Shown here: positions 52,122 to 61,780 of the stretch, in pieces
Position numbering within the stretch: the first letter of the stretch is position 1
Layout of the letters: each line of letters starts with the position of its first letter
Origin: Streptococcus oralis subsp. tigurinus
GTDB lineage: Bacteria > Bacillota > Bacilli > Lactobacillales > Streptococcaceae
DNA: 64,000 nucleotides
Assembly: GCF_002356415.1 (NCBI RefSeq)
Contig: NZ_AP018338.1
Coordinates: forward strand, 744,001 to 808,000
Direction of reading: 5' to 3'
Position numbers and translations under genes: made by a program
The notes under the pieces: model-generated
What the model saw: only the letters and a program-made list of their open reading frames with translations
Databases searched by the model: none
Told to the model about the DNA's origin: nothing

Positions 52122-53381
52122 ATGCAGAATCTGAAATTTGCCTTTTCATCCATCATGGCCCATAAGATGCGTTCCTTCCTGACTATGATTGGGATTATCA
52201 TCGGAGTTTCGTCCGTCGTCGTCATCATGGCTCTTGGCGACTCTATGTCTCGTCAGGTCAATAAAAACATGACCAAATCGCAGAAGGATATCCATGTATT
52301 TTTCTCTCCTATCAAGAGCAAGGATGGCTCCTTTACTCAGCGTCAGTCAGCTTTGACAGTCAGTGGGAAAGAAGAGGATGTTCATGTTGAACCGCCAAAA
52401 CCACTAGAATCCTGGGTCAAGGAAGCTGCTAAACTCAAAGGAGTAGACAGTTACTATGTCACCAACTCGACCAACGTCACCCTATCTTATAAGGATAAGA
52501 AGGTTGAACGAGCGACACTGACAGGCGGAAATAGCACCTACATGAACGCAGTTGAAAATGAAATCGTTGCGGGTAGAAGTCTAAGACCGCAAGACTACAA
52601 GGAATTTGCCAGTGTGATTTTGCTGGATGAAGAACTAGCCAAGAGTTTGTTTGATAGTCCAGAAGCTGCGGTTAATCAAATCATCTCTGTTAATGAATTT
52701 AGTTACCGTGTGATTGGCGTTTATTCGAGCAATGAAGCCAAAACTGCTAAAGCCTTTGGGATTGGTGGTCTTCCAATTACGACCAATATCTCTCTTGCAG
52801 CCAATTTTAATACTGATGAAATCTCGAACATCGTCTTTCGTGTCAATGATACTAGTCTAACGCAGACCTTGGGTCCGGAGTTGGCTCGAAAACTGACTGA
52901 GATTGCTGGTCTTCAGCAAGGGGAGTACCAAGTTGCGGATGCAACCGCCGCCTTCCAAGAGGTACAACAACTATTTGGTTTTATGACCACCATTATCAGT
53001 GCCATCGCAGGAATCTCTCTCTTTGTCGGGGGAACTGGTGTTATGAATATCATGCTGGTTTCGGTGACAGAACGCACGCGTGAGATTGGTCTGCGGAAGG
53101 CTCTCGGAGCTACACGGGCTAATATCTTAGTACAGTTTTTGATTGAATCCATGATTTTGACCTTGCTAGGTGGTGTCATCGGTCTTGGGATTGCTGCTGG
53201 AATGACCATGTTAGCCGGAGTGCTGCTTCAAAACATGATTGCAGGTATCGAAGTTGGGGTTTCCCTCCCAATTGCTCTCTTTAGCTTGGCTGTGTCAGCC
53301 AGCGTTGGTATGATATTTGGAGTCTTGCCAGCCAATAAAGCCTCTAAGCTCGATCCAATCGAAGCCCTTCGTTATGAATAA
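52122..53381 (+). CDS. MacB-type ABC transporter permease
   Basis: 419 residues. An N-terminal helix (MRSFLTMIGIIIGVSSVVVIMALGDSM) is followed by a large extracytoplasmic MacB-PCD domain (~50-275) and a C-terminal FtsX-like three-helix unit ending PANKASKLDPIEALRYE. The family exports peptides or drugs or signals cell-envelope stress. The NGETERTREIGLRKALGAT type signature near 305-322 is present as TERTREIGLRKALGATRAN. Confidence 0.93.
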   Translation: MQNLKFAFSSIMAHKMRSFLTMIGIIIGVSSVVVIMALGDSMSRQVNKNMTKSQKDIHVFFSPIKSKDGSFTQRQSALTVSGKEEDVHVEPPKPLESWVKEAAKLKGVDSYYVTNSTNVTLSYKDKKVERATLTGGNSTYMNAVENEIVAGRSLRPQDYKEFASVILLDEELAKSLFDSPEAAVNQIISVNEFSYRVIGVYSSNEAKTAKAFGIGGLPITTNISLAANFNTDEISNIVFRVNDTSLTQTLGPELARKLTEIAGLQQGEYQVADATAAFQEVQQLFGFMTTIISAIAGISLFVGGTGVMNIMLVSVTERTREIGLRKALGATRANILVQFLIESMILTLLGGVIGLGIAAGMTMLAGVLLQNMIAGIEVGVSLPIALFSLAVSASVGMIFGVLPANKASKLDPIEALRYE

Positions 53382-53516
53382 GATATAGAGCAGAAAAAAC
53401 AAGATGGATAGTTGTCTGTCTTGTTTTTGTATGGATTTTCCTATAGAAAATCACTAAAAATGTGATATAATGAAGTGTTAGAAAAACAGGTTTCATTTGC
53501 CTGGAAAGGAAAAATT

Positions 53517-55514
53517 ATGTCTGAAAAGAATTTTTATATTACAACGCCGATTTACTATCCATCTGGTAAACTTCATATCGGTTCTGCCTACACAACTATT
53601 GCTTGTGATGTTTTAGCACGTTACAAACGCCTTATGGGCTACGATGTCTTTTATCTTACAGGTTTAGATGAGCATGGTCAGAAAATCCAGCAGAAAGCAG
53701 AAGAAGCTGGCATCACACCACAAGCCTATGTTGACGGCATGGCGGTTGGCGTCAAAGAACTCTGGAAATTACTCGATATCTCATACGATAAATTCATTCG
53801 TACAACGGATGATTACCATGAAAAAGTTGTAGCACAAGTCTTTGAACGCTTGCTTGCCCAAGATGATATCTACTTGGGCGAATATTCTGGTTGGTATTCA
53901 GTCTCAGATGAGGAATTCTTTACAGAAAGCCAGCTTGCAGAAGTTTTCCGTGATGAAGCTGGAAATGTGACGGGCGGTATCGCTCCATCAGGACATGAAG
54001 TGGAGTGGGTTTCAGAAGAGTCTTACTTCCTTCGCCTCAGTAAATACCAAGACCGCTTGGTAGAATTTTTCAAATCGCACCCTGACTTCATCACTCCAGA
54101 TGGTCGTCTCAATGAAATGTTGCGTAACTTCATTGAGCCAGGTTTGGAAGATTTAGCGGTTTCTCGTACAACCTTTACCTGGGGTGTTCCAGTTCCATCC
54201 AATCCAAAACACGTTGTCTATGTTTGGATTGATGCCCTTCTTAACTATGCGACTGCTCTTGGTTACGGTCAAGACGATCATGCTAACTACGACAAGTTCT
54301 GGAATGGAACGGTCTTCCACATGGTCGGAAAAGACATTCTTCGTTTCCACTCCATCTACTGGCCAATCCTTCTCATGATGTTGGATATGAAGTTGCCTGA
54401 ACGTTTGATTGCCCACGGATGGTTCGTCATGAAAGACGGCAAGATGTCTAAGTCTAAAGGGAATGTCGTTTACCCTGAAATGCTAGTAGAACGTTATGGA
54501 CTGGATCCACTTCGTTACTACCTCATGCGTAGCCTTCCAGTCGGTTCAGATGGAACCTTCACTCCAGAAGACTACGTCGGCCGTATCAACTATGAATTGG
54601 CCAATGACCTTGGGAATCTCCTCAACCGAACAGTTTCCATGATTAACAAGTACTTTGATGGACAAATTCCTGCCTATGTAGAGGGTGTGACTGAATTTGA
54701 TAATGCTCTTGCTCAAGTAGCAGAGCAATCTATCGCTGACTACCATACACACATGGAAGCAGTTGACTACCCGCGTGCCCTAGAAGCAGTATGGACTCTT
54801 ATCTCTCGTACTAACAAATACATCGATGAGACAGCTCCATGGGTCTTGGCTAAGGATGAAGCTCTTCGTGACCAATTGGCAAGTGTCATGAGCCACTTGG
54901 CAGCTAGCCTTCGTGTCGTAGCTCACATGATTGAGCCATTTATGATGGAAACCAGTCGTGCAGTCTTGACTCAACTTGGTCTCGCAGAAGTTTCTAGCCT
55001 AGAAAACTTGAGCTTGGCAGATTTCCCTGCAGGTGTGACTGTTGTTGCCAAAGGAACACCAATCTTCCCGCGTCTGGATATGGAAGAAGAAATCGCCTAT
55101 ATCAAGGAACAAATGGAAGGCAACAAACCAGCAGTCGAAAAAGAATGGAATCCAGATGAAGTTGAACTCAAACTCAACAAGGATGAAATCAAGTTTGAAG
55201 ACTTTGATAAGGTCGAGATCCGTGTCGCAGAAGTCAAAGAAGTTTCTAAAGTGGAAGGTTCTGATAAGTTGCTTCAATTCCGCTTGGATGCTGGTGATGG
55301 TGAAGACCGTCAAATCCTCTCAGGAATTGCAAAATACTATCCAAACGAGCAAGAATTGGTCGGCAAGAAAGTCCAAATCGTTGCCAACCTTAAACCACGC
55401 AAGATGATGAAAAAATATGTCAGCCAAGGAATGATCCTCTCAGCTGAACATGAAGGCAAGTTAACCCTTCTCACAGTTGATCCAGCTGTACCAAACGGAA
55501 GTGTGATTGGGTAA
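53517..55514 (+). CDS. metG: Methionyl-tRNA synthetase
   Basis: 665 residues from ATG 53517 (GGAAAGGA upstream; a longer in-frame start lacks a site). It has the class I HIGS motif near residue 22, the KMSKSKGN loop near 300, and a C-terminal tRNA-binding (EMAP/Trbp) domain (~560-665, [23 protein letters not shown] region). No zinc-knuckle cysteines are obvious. It charges tRNA-Met. Confidence 0.96.
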   Translation: MSEKNFYITTPIYYPSGKLHIGSAYTTIACDVLARYKRLMGYDVFYLTGLDEHGQKIQQKAEEAGITPQAYVDGMAVGVKELWKLLDISYDKFIRTTDDYHEKVVAQVFERLLAQDDIYLGEYSGWYSVSDEEFFTESQLAEVFRDEAGNVTGGIAPSGHEVEWVSEESYFLRLSKYQDRLVEFFKSHPDFITPDGRLNEMLRNFIEPGLEDLAVSRTTFTWGVPVPSNPKHVVYVWIDALLNYATALGYGQDDHANYDKFWNGTVFHMVGKDILRFHSIYWPILLMMLDMKLPERLIAHGWFVMKDGKMSKSKGNVVYPEMLVERYGLDPLRYYLMRSLPVGSDGTFTPEDYVGRINYELANDLGNLLNRTVSMINKYFDGQIPAYVEGVTEFDNALAQVAEQSIADYHTHMEAVDYPRALEAVWTLISRTNKYIDETAPWVLAKDEALRDQLASVMSHLAASLRVVAHMIEPFMMETSRAVLTQLGLAEVSSLENLSLADFPAGVTVVAKGTPIFPRLDMEEEIAYIKEQMEGNKPAVEKEWNPDEVELKLNKDEIKFEDFDKVEIRVAEVKEVSKVEGSDKLLQFRLDAGDGEDRQILSGIAKYYPNEQELVGKKVQIVANLKPRKMMKKYVSQGMILSAEHEGKLTLLTVDPAVPNGSVIG

Positions 55515-55518
55515 AAGC

Positions 55519-55550
55519 AAAAAACCAACGTTAGACACGTTGGTTTTTCT
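55519..55550. terminator. Bidirectional terminator
   Basis: AAAAACCAACG and CGTTGGTTTTT form a perfect 11-bp stem. It ends metG and overlaps the 3' end of the convergent kinase-like gene. Confidence 0.9.
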
Positions 55551-56064
55551 TGTTATGTGCGAGATTTTCTAAGAAGTGGTCCATCTCCTTTTGATACCGG
55601 AGGACAATTACTTTCTCAGGGTAGGTTTCTTGAACCCGTTGATAGCGTTCTTTAGCATTCTTTGTCCGCCCATCCCAGAGAATCCATCGGATAAATTCCC
55701 AGTTAAAGCGTTCAGGACAGCCTGCTGCCATACTTTCTCGGACCTTGCCTCGGTATGTGAGATACCGTTTAAAGGCTCGAAAGAGACAAGTCCATGGTGA
55801 AAAATTGAGAAAGATGATTTGGTCGGCTTCCAGCATTCTTTCTTCATAGCAACACCAAGAGTAGTTGCCGTCTATGACCCAAGCTTCGTGCTTTGTGAGA
55901 AAGTTTTTCATCTCGCCCAACATCCATTCGCGGTCACTGTCTTGCCAACCAGGTTGAAATTGGAGTGTATCCATATGCAGTTTGGGGATGGAGTAGTAGT
56001 TTGATAATTTTTCAGCTAGGGTTGACTTGCCTGCTCCGGAATATCCTATAATTGCGATTTTCAT
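55531..56064 (-). CDS. P-loop 'DNA topology modulation' (FlaR-like) kinase-fold protein
   Basis: 177 residues. A P-loop GYSGAGKST (~7-15) opens an adenylate-kinase-like fold with HMDTLQFQPGW and DGNYSWC motifs typical of the family annotated as topology modulation or FlaR. It probably phosphorylates a small substrate; the name is historical. It ends at the shared terminator with metG. Confidence 0.8.
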   Translation of the reverse strand: MKIAIIGYSGAGKSTLAEKLSNYYSIPKLHMDTLQFQPGWQDSDREWMLGEMKNFLTKHEAWVIDGNYSWCCYEERMLEADQIIFLNFSPWTCLFRAFKRYLTYRGKVRESMAAGCPERFNWEFIRWILWDGRTKNAKERYQRVQETYPEKVIVLRYQKEMDHFLENLAHNKKNQRV

Positions 56065-56090
56065 TTTCTACCTTTTCTGACTAGAGGACA

Positions 56091-56116
56091 AAAAAACAGC
56101 CTCTATGGACTGTTTC
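56091..56116 (-). terminator. rpsT terminator
   Basis: AAACAG and CTGTTT arms with further partial pairing are followed on the minus strand by a T7 run. Confidence 0.65.
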
Positions 56117-56353
56117 TTATTTAGCAAGTTTAGCTGAAAGACGAGCTTTATCGCGGCTTGCTTTGTTTTTATGAATCAAACCTTTAGTTTCTGCTTTGTC
56201 GATAGCTGAGCTAGCAGCACGGAAAAGTTCTTCAGAAGGGTTTGCTTCGAAAGCTTTGATAGCAGTACGCATAGCTGATTTTTGAGCTGAGTTTTTTTCG
56301 TTGTGTTTAACGTTCAATTCAGCGCGTTTGATAGCTGATTTAATGTTTGCCAA
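56117..56353 (-). CDS. rpsT: 30S ribosomal protein S20
   Basis: 78 residues from a TTG start (codon ending at 56353), preceded by GGAGG at 8 bases on the minus strand. S20 begins [12 protein letters not shown], so this start gives the right N-terminus, and an ATG five codons upstream overlaps the ribosome binding site. TTG starts are known for rpsT and limit its translation. It binds 16S rRNA helix 44 region. Confidence 0.95.
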   Translation of the reverse strand: MANIKSAIKRAELNVKHNEKNSAQKSAMRTAIKAFEANPSEELFRAASSAIDKAETKGLIHKNKASRDKARLSAKLAK

Positions 56354-56420
56354 TGTTCTTACCTCCATATTTACTAACTATACCATTATATATGAAAACT
56401 TAGGTTTTGACAAGGGGAAA

Positions 56421-57341
56421 TTATTTTTTTAGGTAAATTTCATCGATTTCATGGTTTTTAGTCTTGTGGAGAATGACCTCGGCGCGATTCCTTGTTGGTT
56501 CGATATAGTTTTGTAGATTTGTGAGATTAATGCTGGTCCAAACCTGGTGTGCAAAGGCTTCAACTTCTCCAATTGGCATTTGTGTAAAACGGTGGTAGTA
56601 GCTGTTGGGGTCATTTTGGGCAAAGCTGAGTAGTTTCAAGAAACGATCCAGATACCAACTTTCAATGTCCTCGACAGCAGCATCCACATAGATGGAGAAA
56701 TCAAAGAAATCAGTGATGTAAAGGCGCTCATTTTGAGGGTTTTGAAAGACATTGATGCCTTCGACAATAACAAAGTCAGCAGCTTTGACACGTTGTTTCT
56801 CTCCAGGAACGATGTCATACACTTCATGAGAATAGACAGGAATATCGACATCTTGTCCATTCTTTAGGCGATCAAGAAAATCCAGTAAAGCTTCCATATC
56901 ATAACTTTCAGGAAAACCTTTGCGATTTAAGATATCTTGGTCCATCAAGGTTTGATTGGGATAGAGAAAGCCGTCAGTTGTCACCAATTCTACAGTAGCA
57001 TCAGTAACTGTACGAGAGAGAAGGATTTGCATAAGTCGGCTAGTTGTTGATTTTCCTACAGCTACACTTCCTGAAACTCCAATAATGAAGGGTTGAGATT
57101 TACTCTCTCTTTGGAGAAAAATCCCCTTAGAAAAGGCTAAATCCTCTTTGGTGCGTTTGTAAATTTGGATGAGATGAGCTAAAGGTAAATAAATATCTGT
57201 CACATCTTGCAGACTAATCTGGTCATTGAAACTCTTGATGGATTCTAACTCTTCCTCTGTCAAGGGAGGGGTTGTCTTGCGATGCAAGGACTGCCAGGTT
57301 TCACGGCTGATTTTTTCAAAATGTAAAAATTCGTTGGTCAT
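56421..57341 (-). CDS. coaA: Pantothenate kinase (type I)
   Basis: 306 residues. Walker [13 protein letters not shown] (~90-101), then the DGFLYPNQ motif and RKGFPESYD, all standard for CoaA. It starts CoA synthesis and is feedback-inhibited by CoA in this family. rpsT follows 67 bases downstream on the same strand, the usual streptococcal order. Confidence 0.95.
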   Translation of the reverse strand: MTNEFLHFEKISRETWQSLHRKTTPPLTEEELESIKSFNDQISLQDVTDIYLPLAHLIQIYKRTKEDLAFSKGIFLQRESKSQPFIIGVSGSVAVGKSTTSRLMQILLSRTVTDATVELVTTDGFLYPNQTLMDQDILNRKGFPESYDMEALLDFLDRLKNGQDVDIPVYSHEVYDIVPGEKQRVKAADFVIVEGINVFQNPQNERLYITDFFDFSIYVDAAVEDIESWYLDRFLKLLSFAQNDPNSYYHRFTQMPIGEVEAFAHQVWTSINLTNLQNYIEPTRNRAEVILHKTKNHEIDEIYLKK

Positions 57342-57560
57342 ATTTTTTCCTCGTTCGATATTTTAGTATATCATATTTCTCATCTAAAGAGAGAATGAAA
57401 TTCGATATTTCTCATTCTGATTCTTGAAAGTTGCTATAAGTTGCTCTAAAAGATCAAAAATAGAGGAAGTAATACAAAAATCTTTTAATTATTGTCATAA
57501 CAGATTTAGTTTGTTTGTTGAATTTTAGCTTTGTAAACGGTGTTAAAAAACCTTAAAATA

Positions 57561-57578
57561 TGCTAAAATAGTTTTATG
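57561..57578 (+). promoter_or_regulatory. Promoter implying a leaderless rsmC-type mRNA
   Basis: TGC-TAAAAT (57561-57569) is an extended -10 that ends six bases before ATG 57576. The expected start site about seven bases after the -10 coincides with the ATG, and no ribosome binding site is visible. Confidence 0.55.
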
Positions 57579-58166
57579 AGTAAAATGTATTATGCAGAAA
57601 ATCCAGATGCTGCTCACGACATTCATGAGTTGCGAGTAGAATTGTTGGGACATAAAATGACCTTTTTAACGGACGCAGGTGTCTTTAGTAAAAAGATGGT
57701 TGATTTTGGTAGTCAGCTTTTACTGAAGTGTCTCGAGGTTGAAAAAGGCGAGCGGGTGCTAGATGTCGGCTGTGGGTACGGTCCCCTAGGGATTTCTTTG
57801 GTCAAGGCTTATGGAGTTCAGGCAACCATGGTCGATATCAATAATCGTGCCTTGGACCTAGCGCGACAAAATGCTGAACGAAATAAGGTTGAAGCGACGA
57901 TTTTCCAATCCAATGTCTATGAACAAGTTGAAGGGGAATTTGACCATGTTATTTCCAATCCGCCCATCCGAGCGGGCAAACAGGTTGTTCATGAAATTAT
58001 CGAAAAGAGCAGAGAATTTTTGAAAGACGGAGGAGATTTAACCATTGTCATTCAGAAAAAGCAAGGAGCTCCAAGTGCCAAAAGCAAGATGGAAGACGTT
58101 TTTGGAAATTGTGAAATCATAAAGAAGGACAAGGGATATTATATCCTTAGAAGTGTGAAATCATGA
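57576..58166 (+). CDS. RsmC-like class I methyltransferase
   Basis: 196 residues. It has the SAM-binding VLDVGCGYGPLG motif (~66-77) and the N6/N2-type NPPIR motif (~129-133, VISNPPIRAG), matching RsmC/RlmG single-domain relatives that methylate guanine in rRNA. It overlaps the deoA start by four bases, so it leads the nucleoside salvage operon. The transcript may be leaderless. Confidence 0.85.
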   Translation: MSKMYYAENPDAAHDIHELRVELLGHKMTFLTDAGVFSKKMVDFGSQLLLKCLEVEKGERVLDVGCGYGPLGISLVKAYGVQATMVDINNRALDLARQNAERNKVEATIFQSNVYEQVEGEFDHVISNPPIRAGKQVVHEIIEKSREFLKDGGDLTIVIQKKQGAPSAKSKMEDVFGNCEIIKKDKGYYILRSVKS

Positions 58167-59440
58167 GAGCAGTTGATTTAATCCAAAAGAAACGAGATGG
58201 TCAAGAACTATCTTCAAGTGAGATTAAATGGTTGGTAGAAGGCTATGTGGCTGGAACTGTTCCAGACTATCAGATGTCTGCTTTTGCTATGGCGGTTTAT
58301 TTCAAAGGAATGACCACACGTGAAATTTCTGACCTGACGATGAATATGGTTAAGACGGGTCAAGAGTTTGATTTGTCAGCCATAGAGGGTATCAAAGTAG
58401 ATAAACACTCGACAGGTGGTGTTGGTGATAAGGTGACCTTGATTTTAGCTCCTTTAGTAGCAAGTTTTGGCGTGCCAGTAGCCAAGATGAGTGGTCGTGG
58501 ATTAGGGCATACTGGAGGAACCTTAGATAAGTTAGAAGCGATCAAGGGCTACCAAGTGGAGCGTAGTCAAGAGGAATTCATCAAACAGGTCCAAGATATT
58601 GGTGTATCTGTCATTGGTCAATCTGACCAGCTGGTTAAAGCAGACAAACTTCTCTATGCCCTCCGTGATGTGACAGCAACTGTCGACACGATTCCTTTGA
58701 TTGCTAGTTCGGTGATGAGCAAGAAAATTGCTGCAGGAGCGGATGCCATTTTGCTAGACGTAACGGTCGGTGAGGGTGCCTTCATGAAGACGGTTGATGA
58801 GGCGCGCGAATTGGCTCAAACCATGGTGGATCTTGGTAAGGCTGTTGGTCGAAAAACAGTAGCAGTCATTACCGATATGAGTCAGCCCTTGGGAAGAGCC
58901 ATTGGCAATCGTCTCGAAATCCTTGAGGCAATCGATATTCTCAAAGGAAATGGCCGAGAAGATATTAGTCACTTTATCTGCGAGCTAGCTCAGATTATGC
59001 TTGGGTTGGCTGATATTGAGAAAACGATCGAGGAAATCCGTCAACACCTGGAAAATGGCCAAGCACTGTCTAAGTTTGAAGAAATGGTAGCAGCACAAGG
59101 TGGCGATTTAGAAGATCTCTATCGCCCAGTCAAAGTTGCCCATGTGCTGGAAATTCCAGCTCAAGATACAGGTGTTATTTCAGCCCTTCCAGCTATGGAA
59201 TTTGGGCTCTATGCCATGAGACTAGGAGCTGGTCGTGCAGTCAAGTCTGATGACTTGGACTATGAAACAGGGATTGTTTTTGAAAAGAAAGTTGGAGACT
59301 CCGTTCAAAAAGGAGAAATTGTTGCAAAAGTTTATACAAATGGAAAAATTTCTTCTGAACTAGTTACAGAATTTCAAAAATATGTTAAAATAAATGATGG
59401 AGTGCAAAGTTTACGAGAAATTATAGAAATTATCTCATAA
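58163..59440 (+). CDS. pdp: Pyrimidine-nucleoside phosphorylase
   Basis: 425 residues. The family signature [18 protein letters not shown] (~113-130) and [10 protein letters not shown] phosphate site (~81-90) are complete. It splits uridine, thymidine and deoxyuridine with phosphate. It is followed after 19 bases by deoC, together degrading pyrimidine deoxynucleosides. Confidence 0.96.
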   Translation: MRAVDLIQKKRDGQELSSSEIKWLVEGYVAGTVPDYQMSAFAMAVYFKGMTTREISDLTMNMVKTGQEFDLSAIEGIKVDKHSTGGVGDKVTLILAPLVASFGVPVAKMSGRGLGHTGGTLDKLEAIKGYQVERSQEEFIKQVQDIGVSVIGQSDQLVKADKLLYALRDVTATVDTIPLIASSVMSKKIAAGADAILLDVTVGEGAFMKTVDEARELAQTMVDLGKAVGRKTVAVITDMSQPLGRAIGNRLEILEAIDILKGNGREDISHFICELAQIMLGLADIEKTIEEIRQHLENGQALSKFEEMVAAQGGDLEDLYRPVKVAHVLEIPAQDTGVISALPAMEFGLYAMRLGAGRAVKSDDLDYETGIVFEKKVGDSVQKGEIVAKVYTNGKISSELVTEFQKYVKINDGVQSLREIIEIIS

Positions 59441-59459
59441 AACCAGGGAGAATCCGAAT

Positions 59460-60122
59460 ATGAAGTTAAATAAATATATTGATCATACGCTTTTAAAGCA
59501 AGATGCAAGTCAAGAACAAATTGATCGTTTGCTATCTGAAGCGCGTGAGTATGACTTTGCCAGCGTTTGTGTCAATCCCACATGGGTTAAACATGCGAAA
59601 ACAGGGCTTGATGGCTCAGATGTAAAAGTTTGTACAGTAATAGGTTTTCCTTTGGGAGCAACAACTTCAGCTGTGAAAGCTTTTGAAACAAAAGAAGCTG
59701 TTCAAAACGGTGCGGATGAGATTGATATGGTTATCAATGTCGGTGCCCTCAAATCAGGCAATCTGGATTTAGTTGAATCGGACATCCGTGCTGTCGTAGA
59801 AGCAAGTGGTGACAAGTTGGTGAAAGTCATTATCGAAGCTTGCTTGTTGACAGACGATGAAAAGGTTGTGTCCTGCCAATTATCCCAGAAAGCAGGCGCT
59901 GACTTTGTCAAAACATCAACTGGATTTTCAACTGGTGGTGCCACTATAGAGGATGTTCAGTTGATGCGTAAAACAGTCGGGCCAGATATGGGAGTTAAGG
60001 CAGCTGGTGGAGCTCGTTCATATGCGGATGCTGTCGCTTTTGTAGAAGCAGGCGCTACCCGTATCGGGACATCTGCTGGCGTTGCGATTTTAAAAGGAGA
60101 ATTGGCAGATGGCGACTACTGA
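59460..60122 (+). CDS. deoC: Deoxyribose-phosphate aldolase
   Basis: 220 residues. It has the Schiff-base lysine in [13 protein letters not shown] (~150) and the second Lys in [14 protein letters not shown]. It converts deoxyribose 5-phosphate to glyceraldehyde 3-phosphate and acetaldehyde. It overlaps cdd by 14 bases. Confidence 0.96.
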   Translation: MKLNKYIDHTLLKQDASQEQIDRLLSEAREYDFASVCVNPTWVKHAKTGLDGSDVKVCTVIGFPLGATTSAVKAFETKEAVQNGADEIDMVINVGALKSGNLDLVESDIRAVVEASGDKLVKVIIEACLLTDDEKVVSCQLSQKAGADFVKTSTGFSTGGATIEDVQLMRKTVGPDMGVKAAGGARSYADAVAFVEAGATRIGTSAGVAILKGELADGDY

Positions 60123-60498
60123 GTTGATTGAACTAGCAATTGAAACCAGCAAACAAGCCTATGTACCTTATTCTCACTTTCCCATCGGAGCTGTTTTAGT
60201 AGCCAAGGATGGTAGTATTTATACGGGTGTAAACATCGAGAATGCTAGCTATCCCTTGACTAATTGTGGAGAACGTACAGCTATCTTCAAGGCAGTTTCT
60301 GAGGGGCAAAGGGAGTTTTCAGAATTGATTGTCTACGGACAAACTGAAAAACCCATCTCGCCATGTGGTGCTTGTCGCCAGGTCATGGTTGAATTTTTTG
60401 AAAAAGATCTAAAAGTGACACTTGTCGCAAAAGATAAATCGACGGTCGAGATGACGGTCGGGGAGTTACTTCCATACTCTTTTACAGACTTAAACTAG
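60109..60498 (+). CDS. cdd: Cytidine deaminase
   Basis: 129 residues. The zinc site is complete: [11 protein letters not shown] with the catalytic Glu, and PCGACRQVM with the two Cys. It deaminates cytidine and deoxycytidine and feeds pdp. It is coupled to deoC by overlap. Confidence 0.96.
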   Translation: MATTELIELAIETSKQAYVPYSHFPIGAVLVAKDGSIYTGVNIENASYPLTNCGERTAIFKAVSEGQREFSELIVYGQTEKPISPCGACRQVMVEFFEKDLKVTLVAKDKSTVEMTVGELLPYSFTDLN

Positions 60499-60503
60499 TC
60501 TGA

Positions 60504-60520
60504 GTCACTCTCTGAGTGAC
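60504..60520 (+). promoter_or_regulatory. Hairpin between cdd and the nucleoside-binding lipoprotein gene
   Basis: GTCACTC-tct-GAGTGAC is a perfect 7-bp stem without a T-run. It may protect or process the mRNA rather than terminate it. Confidence 0.5.
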
Positions 60521-60587
60521 GCGGTCCTTGTGGCCAACCAATCCATACTTGCAACATCGTTGCACATCTTATTTAGGAGGTTCAGTA

Positions 60588-61643
60588 ATGAACAAGAAAC
60601 AATGGCTAGGCCTTGGTCTAGTTGCAGTGGCAGCAGTTGGACTTGCTGCATGTGGTAACCGCTCTTCTCGTAACGCAGCTTCATCTTCATCTGAAATGAA
60701 GACGAAAGCAGCGATCGTAACAGATACTGGTGGTGTTGATGACAAATCATTTAACCAATCAGCTTGGGAAGGTTTGCAAGACTGGGGTAAAGAACACAAT
60801 CTTTCTAAAGATAAAGGCTTTACTTATTTCCAATCAACAAGTGAAGCAGACTATGCTAACAACTTGCAACAAGCGGCTGGAAGTTACAACCTGATCTTTG
60901 GTGTTGGTTTTGCACTTCACAATGCGGTTGAAGAGGCAGCAAAAGACCACTCTGACTTAAACTATGTCTTGATTGATGATGTGATCAAAGATCAAAAGAA
61001 TGTTGCGAGCGTAACATTTGCTGATAACGAAGCGGCTTACCTTGCTGGTGTTGCAGCAGCTAAAACAACTAAAACAAAACAAGTTGGTTTTGTAGGTGGT
61101 ATCGAATCTGAAGTTATTTCACGTTTCGCTGCTGGATTTAAAGCTGGTGTTGAGTCAGTAGACTCATCTATCAAAGTACAAGTTGACTACGCTGGTTCGT
61201 TTGGTGATGCTGCCAAAGGTAAAACAATTGCAGCTGCTCAATACGCTGCAGGTGCAGACGTTGTCTACCAAGCAGCTGGTGGTACAGGTGCTGGTGTCTT
61301 TGCTGAAGCAAAATCTTTGAACGAAAGTAAAAATGAAGACGAAAAAGTTTGGGTTATTGGTGTAGACCGTGACCAAGCAGCAGAAGGTAAATACACTTCT
61401 AAAGATGGTAAAGAATCAAACTTTGTTCTTGTATCTACATTGAAACAAGTTGGTACAACTGTAAAAGATATTGCCAACAAAACAGAAAAAGGTGAATTCC
61501 CTGGCGGACAAGTTATTGTCTACTCATTGAAGGATAAAGGGGTTGACTTGGCAGTAACAAACCTTTCAGAAGAGGGTAAAAAAGCTGTTGAAGACGCAAA
61601 AGCTAAAATCCTTGACGGAAGCGTAAAAGTTCCTGAAAAATAA
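60588..61643 (+). CDS. pnrA: BMP/PnrA-family nucleoside-binding lipoprotein
   Basis: 351 residues from ATG 60588 (TAGGAGG upstream). It has a lipoprotein signal peptide with lipobox LAAC (Cys22) and a BMP/Med fold: AIVTDTGGVDDKSFNQSAWEGL, GFVGGIESEV and GVDRDQAAEG. It binds nucleosides outside the membrane for the ABC transporter encoded next. In pneumococcus this surface lipoprotein is a vaccine antigen. A high, strongly biased codon use fits high expression. Confidence 0.93.
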   Translation: MNKKQWLGLGLVAVAAVGLAACGNRSSRNAASSSSEMKTKAAIVTDTGGVDDKSFNQSAWEGLQDWGKEHNLSKDKGFTYFQSTSEADYANNLQQAAGSYNLIFGVGFALHNAVEEAAKDHSDLNYVLIDDVIKDQKNVASVTFADNEAAYLAGVAAAKTTKTKQVGFVGGIESEVISRFAAGFKAGVESVDSSIKVQVDYAGSFGDAAKGKTIAAAQYAAGADVVYQAAGGTGAGVFAEAKSLNESKNEDEKVWVIGVDRDQAAEGKYTSKDGKESNFVLVSTLKQVGTTVKDIANKTEKGEFPGGQVIVYSLKDKGVDLAVTNLSEEGKKAVEDAKAKILDGSVKVPEK

Positions 61644-61664
61644 TGGATAAAAGTCATTTCTTAG

Positions 61665-61690
61665 GAAGCGACCATCGGTCGCTTCTTTAA
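61665..61690 (+). terminator. Partial (attenuating) terminator
   Basis: GAAGCGACC and GGTCGCTTC form a perfect 9-bp stem with a 3-base loop and a short T tail. It probably lowers expression of the transporter genes relative to the lipoprotein. Confidence 0.7.
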
Positions 61691-61780
61691 GAATTGAGGC
61701 AATTTTTTGTCTCAATAGAACTTGTTAACACGATTAGCAGGTTTTATTGAAACAAAATAAACCTCGGAAAGGAAAAGCAT

